Assembly (NCBI GenBank): GCA_964501535.1
Contig: CAZCSV010000005.1
Location: 161,665-225,664, forward strand
Direction: 5' to 3'
From: FEN-1279 sp964501535
GTDB taxonomy: Bacteria; Bacteroidota; Ignavibacteria; Tepidaquicellales; Tepidaquicellaceae
Length of the DNA stretch: 64,000 nt
Below are positions 57,159 to 64,000 of this stretch, one piece after another (the stretch's first letter is position 1; each line of letters opens with the position of its first letter). The notes under the pieces were generated by a model. The model did not search any database, was not told the DNA's origin, and saw only the letters and a program-made list of their open reading frames with translations. A program made the translations under genes and the position numbers.

Positions 57159-57526
57159 TTCTATTTCTTCTTATTTTTATTTAAAAAAGATAAAAGAAAT
57201 AAAAAATTTTTATACTTTGTTTTTTGGTTAAAAAATAGCAGTTAAATTGGTAGAAATACTTCTATATGCGGATTTATTTTATCAAAACTATAAAGAACAA
57301 TTATTAAAATCAAGAGTAAATTTCAATTATGAAAACAAGACCTTTCAAGGTGCGTGTTAATTAATCTGTGAAATACAACCATATAAATTTTTCTTAAAAA
57401 TATGTAAGTACAGTGAAGTTACAATTTGATACATTAATTTACTCTCCTGTAATAAATTTCTGTTTAATTTTGAGTAATGATAAAGGTTCAAGTGAACTGC
57501 TTTTACGGTAATCAAAAAAATAATAT
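57159..57526. other. Gene-free divergent region
   Basis: Between the small lipoprotein (minus) and the 79-residue gene (plus). A/T-rich; no convincing frame, hairpin or known promoter box is seen. It must contain the promoters of both genes. Confidence 0.5.
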
Positions 57527-57766
57527 ATGAAGCACAGAATATCTTATTCCCTGCAGGAGGAACTTTATCAGGTGGAGACAAAGAGAATTTTTGGCAAATG
57601 GGAAACAAGAAAAAATTATTTATTTACTGACGGTGAAGGAAACGTCGTAAATTCAAGGGGATTTTTTACATACGAGCATGCATTGGAATGGGTAACCGAC
57701 AGATATCCGGACCTAAAAATTCTCAATAAAACCCCAAAAAACAGCAATATAAGTTTCGATTTTTAA
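57527..57766 (+). CDS. Hypothetical protein, 79 residues
   Basis: Starts MKHRISYSLQEELYQVETKRIFGKWETRKNYLF and has a typical mixed alpha/beta composition with DGEGNVVNSRGFF; no signal, no helix, no known family. The strong aggagg-like bases inside it are coding. Supported by normal codon use and an ordinary ATG. Convergent with nrfA. Confidence 0.5.
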   Translation: MKHRISYSLQEELYQVETKRIFGKWETRKNYLFTDGEGNVVNSRGFFTYEHALEWVTDRYPDLKILNKTPKNSNISFDF

Positions 57767-57782
57767 TCTGAAATTTTCAGAT
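57766..57782. terminator. Bidirectional terminator between the 79-residue gene and nrfA
   Basis: atctgaaattttcagat is a perfect 7-bp stem with 3-base loop, flanked by T-rich sequence on one side and A/T on the other, in the 21-base gap between two convergent genes. Confidence 0.45.
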
Positions 57783-57787
57783 ATTAT

Positions 57788-59272
57788 TTATTTATTATAT
57801 CCCGCATTTTTATTGCCCTGTCGCTCTTCTGCGACTTTATCCCATTGCGGTAATATTGTTTTAATAAATTCATCTTTTGACTGAAAGAGTTTCGGCATAT
57901 CCAGTCCTATAAATTGCTGGGCTTTTTCCTTCGTTGACAAATCCGGAATAACGGGCGGTTGTTTACCCATTTTAGCGAACATTTCCATCATTAATCCGAT
58001 TGCCTCCTGGGATTTTGAAATGGAGGTACCGAGAATTCTCGCGCATTCAAGGGGAGCGTGGAAACTTCCGCCGTGTGATGCAGCCACGAAGTCCCATCTC
58101 CATTGTGAGTGTCTTATGAGTTTTAAAATGGGTTTCATCTGTTCTTCGGCAGCGCCGTTATCCCAGCAGGCTTTTGCATAGATGTGAGCTTTTACCAGAT
58201 TATTTGTAGCGATCGCGGACAGTTCCAGTATTTTATCCTGTCTGTCATAGACATTTTTCATCAAATCGCTTTCTTTTTCCCTGTGGCAGACCAAACACGA
58301 GCCGGAAATATTTGCGAGGGGGCTTTGAATTTTATGGTTTGTGAATTTTACGTTTCCCTCGCTTTTATACGGCATATGGCAATCGGCGCAGGAAACACCT
58401 CTTTCGAAGTGAATTCCCATTCTGAACAATTCATAATCAGGGTGTTGTGCTTTCAGCATCGGAGTTTTGCTGATTGAATGAACCCAATCCGTAAATTCAT
58501 ATTCATCGTAATATTTTTCTGCGTCATCGACGCTGAATCCTTTATCCCATGGGAATGTAAGATACTTTTCATCTTTGCCTTTGAAATAATATTCGACGTG
58601 GCACTGGGCGCAGACGAGGGTTCTCATTTCCTGATGTGTTGATTGTGTAATATCTTTATTTTGTCTCTGAAAAGCTTCCACGAGAGCTGGGCGTGTTATA
58701 CGGAGATTCATCGTTATAGGGTCGTGGCAATCCTGGCATCCGATAGGGTTGATAATTTCCTGTCCCATATCTTTCCAGGGGGTTTTATAAAAATCTCCTG
58801 CTCCGATTTTATTCATCATTCTCGGAACGTCTGTACTTTTGCAGGTCCAGCATGTACTTGGCTGTGGAACATCCGTTCTGAGAGTTTTTCTGATATCGTT
58901 TACAGCAAGATAGTGACCGCGTCCCTGATTGTAGTCTCTAGAGAATGAATATCCGGCCCACAGCACAATGAGGTTCGGGTATCGGGAAAGCATATCCACT
59001 GTTACCGAGCCGCCGTGTTTACTGGCGAAGGTTGTATCCAGAGTGTTCTTATACGTTTCGAATTCGCGGGGATAATTTTGCCCCCATACTTCATTTCTTG
59101 GCTCCCATTCATTGATGGGTGTAACGACCTGCTGAACAAGCTTTGCTTCAGTTCTTCTTTCAATAATATTGCTTGCAAGCAGACCGACCAAGAAGACTAT
59201 TACGATTGTAACGAGGTATAACAACCATCCGAACCATGGTTTTTCTTTAATTAATTCAGATATTTTTTTCAT
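57788..59272 (-). CDS. nrfA: Ammonia-forming cytochrome c nitrite reductase, catalytic subunit
   Basis: 494 residues with an N-terminal signal anchor (LYLVTIVIVFLVGLLASN). Five heme sites: the diagnostic Lys-ligated CWTCK (141-145) and four CxxCH (179-183, 221-225, 295-299, 326-330). It reduces nitrite to ammonium in six electron steps on the periplasmic side. nrfH lies 24 bases upstream, as a NrfHA complex should. Confidence 0.97.
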   Translation of the reverse strand: MKKISELIKEKPWFGWLLYLVTIVIVFLVGLLASNIIERRTEAKLVQQVVTPINEWEPRNEVWGQNYPREFETYKNTLDTTFASKHGGSVTVDMLSRYPNLIVLWAGYSFSRDYNQGRGHYLAVNDIRKTLRTDVPQPSTCWTCKSTDVPRMMNKIGAGDFYKTPWKDMGQEIINPIGCQDCHDPITMNLRITRPALVEAFQRQNKDITQSTHQEMRTLVCAQCHVEYYFKGKDEKYLTFPWDKGFSVDDAEKYYDEYEFTDWVHSISKTPMLKAQHPDYELFRMGIHFERGVSCADCHMPYKSEGNVKFTNHKIQSPLANISGSCLVCHREKESDLMKNVYDRQDKILELSAIATNNLVKAHIYAKACWDNGAAEEQMKPILKLIRHSQWRWDFVAASHGGSFHAPLECARILGTSISKSQEAIGLMMEMFAKMGKQPPVIPDLSTKEKAQQFIGLDMPKLFQSKDEFIKTILPQWDKVAEERQGNKNAGYNK

Positions 59273-59295
59273 AAAATTTTATATAAAATTTAAAA

Positions 59296-59892
59296 TTATT
59301 TTTTAATTATCTTTCTCATCCATTCAGGTATAATAGGGGATAGTTTCGGCACCTGTGCATTTGGAGCGGATGCAAGGCTGTTGACTTTCCCGTGTGGAGT
59401 TTCTTTATGGCAATCCCAGCATATTTGTTTGTTCTCCTCATCTTCGGTTCCCCCGTCCCACATTGCTGCGAATGTTTCGTGATAAGCCAGAAATCCCATA
59501 TGGCAGCGTTCACAGTTTTCCTGAACCACATTACGTCCTGCCTCCTTAATTCTGATTACCTGGGGTTCTGCCCGTAGTGTAAAAATTGTAGCATGCCTCA
59601 TACCGTCCTGAGCTTTGAATAAATATTTACGAATAATATTGTCATGTGGAACATGGCAGTCGTTGCAGTTTGCCACTCTGGCATGCGAGCTATGCTGCCA
59701 GGAGTCGTACTGTGAATACATTACATGACAGTTTATGCAGGTTTCAGGTTTATCCGACAGATATGAATCCGCATTACTTATATGAAATAAGAATATGGCT
59801 AATCCGGTCAAGATTCCAAGAGCGACAATCACGGGAACTTTCCATCTATCGGGAGGAATGGCGGCGGAAAAAATTTGTTTAAAAATATTCAT
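59296..59892 (-). CDS. nrfH: NrfH-type tetraheme quinol dehydrogenase
   Basis: 198 residues. N-terminal membrane anchor (VALGILTGLAIFLFHIS), four CxxCH hemes (52-56, 76-80, 127-131, 158-162) of the NapC/NirT family. It takes electrons from menaquinol and passes them to NrfA. Length is somewhat above the classical NrfH (~150-160), with the extra residues at the C-terminus. Expected partner of the gene at 57788. Confidence 0.95.
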   Translation of the reverse strand: MNIFKQIFSAAIPPDRWKVPVIVALGILTGLAIFLFHISNADSYLSDKPETCINCHVMYSQYDSWQHSSHARVANCNDCHVPHDNIIRKYLFKAQDGMRHATIFTLRAEPQVIRIKEAGRNVVQENCERCHMGFLAYHETFAAMWDGGTEDEENKQICWDCHKETPHGKVNSLASAPNAQVPKLSPIIPEWMRKIIKK

Positions 59893-59907
59893 TATAAATC
59901 AAAGATA

Positions 59908-60657
59908 TTATTTTTTTTCTTTATATGCAACCAATATTAAATCTTTGGAGTTAATTTTATCGAATTTATCTTTATTCAAAGTAGAAAAAACCAAAATTTT
60001 TTTAAATCCAATTTTCTTTAATACATCTGTGAGAAAATTTTTATCATACGGATACAGTTTCGTGGTCAAGAGTTCAAAATCTTTAGTGTTATGCTCATTA
60101 AATCTCAGTATATTGAAATTGAGGGGCATTTTAAACTGGTCATAGAATCTCACATAGACATTTGGAGAATTCTTAGTGATATTAACAATCCTGTTTTCTG
60201 CTTTTTTTATTGCTGTATAATTTAAAATCTGAAGTATGAAGGTTCCGCCGGGTTTAGTTATTTTATATATTCTTTCGAATGATTTTTTGATTTTACTTTT
60301 TTCGACTAGGGCGACAGAATTACCGAGTGATACAACAAAATCGAATTTTCCGTTAAAAATTCCGGGTATTTTATCGATTGAATATTCATAGAATTTCAAA
60401 TCAAGATTATGTTTTTTTGCATTTATTTCAGCTTTTTCTATCATTTTCCCGGAAATATCGAAGCCGGTCACATCCAGACCGTTTAATCCGAGAGAGATAG
60501 AATCGCTGCCGGTACCGCATCCCAAATCTGCGGCTTTTTGCATTCCGGGGGTTATGAATTTTTTTAATAGTTCTTTTCTTGTCGAAATTACTTTTGATGC
60601 ATCGGTCATATTATCGAAAAAATGCGAGACATCGTCGAAAAAATTTTTTGTTTTCAT
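59908..60657 (-). CDS. Class I SAM-dependent methyltransferase
   Basis: 249 residues. ADLGCGTGSDSISLGLNGLDVTG and GFDISGKMIEKAE form the SAM-binding motifs I and II; FDFVVSLGNSVALV and a C-terminal region follow. Substrate unknown. It is inserted between the porin-like gene and nrfH, 15-16 bases from either, so it may share transcription with the nitrite reductase. Confidence 0.82.
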   Translation of the reverse strand: MKTKNFFDDVSHFFDNMTDASKVISTRKELLKKFITPGMQKAADLGCGTGSDSISLGLNGLDVTGFDISGKMIEKAEINAKKHNLDLKFYEYSIDKIPGIFNGKFDFVVSLGNSVALVEKSKIKKSFERIYKITKPGGTFILQILNYTAIKKAENRIVNITKNSPNVYVRFYDQFKMPLNFNILRFNEHNTKDFELLTTKLYPYDKNFLTDVLKKIGFKKILVFSTLNKDKFDKINSKDLILVAYKEKK

Positions 60658-60666
60658 TTGTACTTT

Positions 60667-61911
60667 TCAGAAAAAATAATAAAAAGCCATAAGGCCTCTG
60701 ATATTGGAAATTACTTTTGTATTTTCCACTTTACCTTTATTACCGGCATTTGGTGTTCCATAGAGAGCGGATGTGTATTCTATTTCGGCGGCAATTCTGG
60801 TTTTTCCTGCATTAAAAAGAATTCTCGGGGATAATCTGAAAAGACCGTCAATATTATAGCCTCTCGAATAGAAGAATTGAGAGGAAGAGCTATAAAGATT
60901 ATCATCTGCGCCGAGATTTTTTGTATATCCTCCGAATATTCCAATCTCAATTTCTTTACCGCCCGATATATCACCCCATACAGAAAAGATATTAATGGGG
61001 GAATATGTTTCGAATCCATTTATTGTATCCAAAGTTTTGACTGCATATCCTCCGAGCATGAACATATTTGCAATATTTTTGCCCCACACCCCTTCAAGTT
61101 TTATTGTCACGGGTTCGATATTGATTTTTGTATAACCTTCTACCGCAAAGCTGTTCACTTTCTCGTCTGTAATAATATTTTTAACGGTTACGATTCTCGG
61201 GGTCAGAGTTTTAAAGTCACCACCGGCACCAAAAATTAATTTATCTGCTTTATACTGAAACTGGAGGTGCAAACCGGGAATTGCGGAATTTCTGAGATAA
61301 ATGGAGCTTTGTCCAGAAGGACCATAATCCTGAAAATCTCTTTCCGAATATGCGGCAAGTATTAAGCTGAAATTTTTATCGAGCTTTTGAGTCAGTCTCA
61401 GCTGCGGATTTCTTGTGAAAGGCTGGAAAGGTACGCCCGTATTGAATGAGACCGTTCCGGGGGAGACATCGGTAACGAACATAGGATGCCAGTATTGTCC
61501 CGCCAGCAGAGATGTTTTTTCCCAGTCAAAGTTCACTGTTGCGTGTCTCAGTCTGAATCCGTTAACATCCGCATCGGAAGTTCCGAAGAATTCTCCTTCA
61601 ATTACAGCGGAAGTTTTGGCTCCGATTGCATCGGGTCCTGTAATTTTACCATTAATTCTGGTTTGTATGGAAAGGATATTGAAGTTTGCTTTTGCGTTAA
61701 TATCGGAATTGTTTTTATCGAACAATTCAGGCTGGGGAAAGAAGAGAAAATGTCCTTCTCTTGCATTAACAGTTTGTCTTGAATCGAAAATGAAGTCCGA
61801 TTTTACAAAGCCGGAGAAACTAATACCCCATTTTGATTCCTGTTTTTCCTGAGAAAAGACTGAGGAGGTTATAACGAGCATCAGAGCAAATAAAGAAAGA
61901 GTTCTGTTCAT
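60667..61911 (-). CDS. Outer-membrane beta-barrel protein (porin-like)
   Basis: 414 residues with a signal peptide (SLFALMLVITSSVFSQ) and many amphipathic strands rich in alternating aromatic residues (e.g. GISFSGFVKSDFIFDS, FNFDWEKTSLLAGQYWHP), ending in RGLMAFYYFF with a terminal Phe typical of BAM substrates. It is a DcaP/porin-like barrel; its place in the Nrf cluster suggests uptake of anions such as nitrite, which is inference. Confidence 0.78.
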   Translation of the reverse strand: MNRTLSLFALMLVITSSVFSQEKQESKWGISFSGFVKSDFIFDSRQTVNAREGHFLFFPQPELFDKNNSDINAKANFNILSIQTRINGKITGPDAIGAKTSAVIEGEFFGTSDADVNGFRLRHATVNFDWEKTSLLAGQYWHPMFVTDVSPGTVSFNTGVPFQPFTRNPQLRLTQKLDKNFSLILAAYSERDFQDYGPSGQSSIYLRNSAIPGLHLQFQYKADKLIFGAGGDFKTLTPRIVTVKNIITDEKVNSFAVEGYTKINIEPVTIKLEGVWGKNIANMFMLGGYAVKTLDTINGFETYSPINIFSVWGDISGGKEIEIGIFGGYTKNLGADDNLYSSSSQFFYSRGYNIDGLFRLSPRILFNAGKTRIAAEIEYTSALYGTPNAGNKGKVENTKVISNIRGLMAFYYFF

Positions 61912-62034
61912 AATAATAGTAATTGGTTTAAAATATTACACAAAAATACTTTTGAAAATTTAATATTAATATAAAATATTTCCCCCTAAACTTAAAATTA
62001 CAGAATAATAATTTATGAAATACAGCACTTGAAT

Positions 62035-62913
62035 TTAATCATTATTCAAAATCCACTGTTCATTCAGAACATCACCTCTGATTCCAACGACAAGCAGTTT
62101 CATAGGAATTTTCCTATCGGCTTTTTGCATGGCAGTTTGAGCAATTTTCAAAAGGCCTCCGCAGCAGGGTACTTCCATAATCATTACGGTAAGAGTATTC
62201 AAATTAGAATTATCTATCATGGATATAAGTTTCTCTATATATATCTCCATATTGGAATCCAGCTTAGGGCATGCAATAGCAAGCGATTTTCCTTTTAAAT
62301 GCTTGCTGTGGAAATTACCGACACTAAAGGCGACGCAGTCGGCAGCCAGCAGCACGTCTGCATTTTGAAAATAGGATGCACCCGGATTTACGAGGTGCAT
62401 TTGAACCGGCCAGTGGTTTAGTGCTGAAGGCTGGTCGTTATTTGTTGCTGATGTTTCGGAGTTTTGATTATTTCTGAAATCCACAGTTTTAGAGCCGGGG
62501 CAAGCGGAACCATTGGGATGTTTTTCCATTATATTGAGCATTGGTTTATTATTAATTTCTGTTAAATCGATTTCGATGTTATTTTCTTTGATAAAATCTA
62601 TTGCCTGATTAAAATATTTCATTTCATTATAGTCTCTAAGATGACGCATATGAGCAATTATGGTATTTTTGCCCTGTTTAGTAATTCTTTTCATAACAGC
62701 GACTTCATCATAGGGTTGAGCTTCTCTTTTTTCGAGTGTTATTGCTCCCTGAGGGCATTCCCCGATACAGGCTCCAAGACCGTCACAAAAAAGTTCGCTA
62801 ACGAGTCTTGCTTTGCCGTCAATTATTTGTAATGCACCTTCATGGCAGCCTTCGACACAATTTCCGCACCCATCGCATTTTATTTCGTCGATTGTAATTA
62901 TAGTTCTTTCCAT
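62035..62913 (-). CDS. 4Fe-4S ferredoxin-domain protein with C-terminal extension
   Basis: 292 residues. Two cluster motifs at the N-terminus: CDGCGNCVEGCHEG and CDGLGACIGECPQG (~residues 14-58), as in 2[4Fe-4S] ferredoxins, followed by a ~230-residue domain with Cys-rich VPCCGGLL. This architecture is found in anaerobes as a stand-alone protein of unknown function. It is first in the minus-strand Nrf cluster, with an FNR-like palindrome 55 bases before its start. Confidence 0.85.
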   Translation of the reverse strand: MERTIITIDEIKCDGCGNCVEGCHEGALQIIDGKARLVSELFCDGLGACIGECPQGAITLEKREAQPYDEVAVMKRITKQGKNTIIAHMRHLRDYNEMKYFNQAIDFIKENNIEIDLTEINNKPMLNIMEKHPNGSACPGSKTVDFRNNQNSETSATNNDQPSALNHWPVQMHLVNPGASYFQNADVLLAADCVAFSVGNFHSKHLKGKSLAIACPKLDSNMEIYIEKLISMIDNSNLNTLTVMIMEVPCCGGLLKIAQTAMQKADRKIPMKLLVVGIRGDVLNEQWILNND

Positions 62914-62967
62914 AAATTATATTACTTGATTTTTTTGTAAAAATAGGATAAATTAATGTTAATAAAT

Positions 62968-62981
62968 TTGCTTTAAGTCAA
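62968..62981. promoter_or_regulatory. FNR/CRP-family operator-like palindrome upstream of the ferredoxin-nrf cluster
   Basis: ttgctttaagtcaa matches the FNR/CRP pattern TTGATnnnnATCAA at eight of ten conserved positions and is 55 bases upstream of the ferredoxin start on the minus strand. Nitrite reductase genes are commonly under such anaerobic or nitrosative-stress regulators, so the position fits. Confidence 0.45.
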
Positions 62982-63174
62982 ATTTATGAAAATTGATGGG
63001 ATATGATAGTTTCAGGTTAATATTAATAATATAGAAACTTTATATTGTTATTAATATTAGTCTGAACTTTGTGATTATCTTATAAAAACGTAATAAAAAC
63101 AACAAAGGAAATTTTTGTAATTAAATATTTTTAAATTAACATTTCTTAAAAATCAAAAAAACAAAGGAAAAGAT

Positions 63175-64000
63175 ATGAAAGTAGTATTTTCAGTATTCTT
63201 AGCATCTTTGATGGTTATTTTTGCTTTTACCTTTACAAGTGATGATGGTAGAAAAGATTTATCACAAAGAAGCACGAATTTCAGCAATGAAACTGTAGTA
63301 GTTCACGGTCCTGCACTCGATGGACCTCTTAGCACTTTAAATGAATCGTTCGAGGGAACAACTTTCCCCCCGACAGGATGGATAAAATTAAGCCCTGACG
63401 GTGGTACAGGCTGGACATCAATAACAGCAGGTACGACACCGTTACCGGGATGGAATGGCGGTGTTGCAACAGTCCCAACAGGTGGTGGTACAAAAACTGC
63501 TTATGCATCGTGGAACACAGGTGGTGCAACTGCTAACAATCAATGGCTTGTTACTCCTCAGATTACAAACGTTCAACCCGGTGATTCATTGAAATTCTGG
63601 TTAAGGAAACCCGGATATACCAATGGTTATTTGGACCATTTTGACGTAAAAATTTCGACTACTACTCCGGTAGTTGCTTCTTTTACGATAAATGTTGCTT
63701 CTCTGACCCATCCGGCAAATTCTCCGGATACAAACTGGATGGAATTAAAATTCAGATTGGGAGATTTTGTTACTTCAGGTGCTAATATTTACATTGGCTT
63801 CAGAGAGTGGGTACTTGATAATCTTACCGACGGTGCCGCTTACCAGTTAGATTTAGTTCGTGTTGTGGCAGGTTCAGCACCACCGACCTTAACATATCCG
63901 ACGAACGTATGTAACTACGGTTCAATACCGTTATATCCGTCGGGTGTATGGGCACACGGTACGGAAGTACTGGGAGATACATTGTATATCGTAGGCGGCG
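63175..64000 (+). CDS. Secreted choice-of-anchor-J type protein, N-terminal part (cut by window end)
   Basis: The frame from the ATG at 63175 is open to the window edge (275 codons). A signal peptide (MKVVFSVFLASLMVIFAFTF) is followed by a choice-of-anchor J/cleaved-adhesin type domain: NESFEGTTFPPTGW, NNQWLVTPQI, WLRKPG and YIGFREWV. The end (GDTLYIVGG) may start a kelch-like propeller. In Bacteroidota and Ignavibacteria such proteins are secreted by type IX secretion, but the C-terminal sorting signal is outside the window. A purine-rich acaaaggaaaag leads the ATG. Confidence 0.85.
   Translation, partial: MKVVFSVFLASLMVIFAFTFTSDDGRKDLSQRSTNFSNETVVVHGPALDGPLSTLNESFEGTTFPPTGWIKLSPDGGTGWTSITAGTTPLPGWNGGVATVPTGGGTKTAYASWNTGGATANNQWLVTPQITNVQPGDSLKFWLRKPGYTNGYLDHFDVKISTTTPVVASFTINVASLTHPANSPDTNWMELKFRLGDFVTSGANIYIGFREWVLDNLTDGAAYQLDLVRVVAGSAPPTLTYPTNVCNYGSIPLYPSGVWAHGTEVLGDTLYIVGG

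Noticed and set aside
56992..57231. 79-residue plus-strand frame
   Set aside because: It is antisense to a clear lipoprotein signal sequence and lacks protein-like composition.

Overview
The window is AT-rich bacterial chromosome from the Bacteroidota/Chlorobi/Ignavibacteriota side of the tree, most likely a Ignavibacterium-like organism. This is inferred from gene content: an UpxY-type NusG paralog ahead of a polysaccharide cluster, SPOR-domain lipoproteins, a choice-of-anchor-J type secreted protein, Kdo (Gram-negative LPS) synthesis, NrfHA, many TTG starts and few Shine-Dalgarno sites. A run of 10 Ns at 16962-16971 shows this is a draft or scaffolded (possibly metagenome-derived) assembly.

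Layout. 1-1060: 3' part of a sodium:solute symporter. 1077-2996: a compact accessory block in which a PD-(D/E)XK nuclease-like gene and a REP-associated tyrosine transposase (RAYT) lie between three pairs of hairpin repeats. 3042-13813: ordinary genes: a voltage-gated K+ channel, a membrane spermidine-synthase-like protein, two tandem phosphofructokinases (one with PPi-type, one with ATP-type signature), an amino-acid permease, an epimerase, an AEC transporter and a NarX/NarL-type two-component pair. 13814-14384: non-coding debris with three kinds of repeat.

14385-20715 is a minus-strand, very AT-rich accessory region: WG-repeat, TPR and Asp-box (BNR) proteins, several exported, with two in-frame stops and an assembly gap, then a NYN-domain nuclease preceded by an attenuator-like hairpin. 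20918-26300 is core: fructose-6-phosphate aldolase, gcvT, comB and ftsK. 26370-28960 is a second accessory patch: a HicBA pair with prematurely stopped HicA, a zinc-ribbon/TPR membrane protein, and a two-gene DUF5647/DUF7718 unit lying between intact deoC and a decayed duplicate of the deoC 3' end, which looks like an integration scar.

30023-36141 holds an S9 peptidase, two SPOR lipoproteins, folD-prmA, a cupin and a GlpT-like transporter. 36498-42802 is a surface-polysaccharide operon led by an UpxY/NusG regulator, with enzymes for UDP-GlcNAc3NAcA (WbpA/B/D/E types) plus GDP-mannose 4,6-dehydratase. 42874-51788 is a long tightly spaced minus-strand operon: isochorismatase-like hydrolase, plsC, kdsB, GNAT, pyrG, P-type ATPase, glutathione peroxidase and a stand-alone C-terminal half of MetH.

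51940-57766 has a PIG-L deacetylase, a 1291-residue hybrid sensor kinase, a TM2 protein and small lipoprotein or hypothetical genes. 57788-62913 is a nitrite-ammonification cluster on the minus strand (ferredoxin, outer-membrane beta-barrel, methyltransferase, nrfH, nrfA) with an FNR/CRP-like palindrome upstream. The window ends inside a secreted choice-of-anchor-J type gene (63175 onward). The strongest candidates for something unusual are the hairpin/RAYT/nuclease block (1077-2996) and the deoC-associated island (28254-28975).
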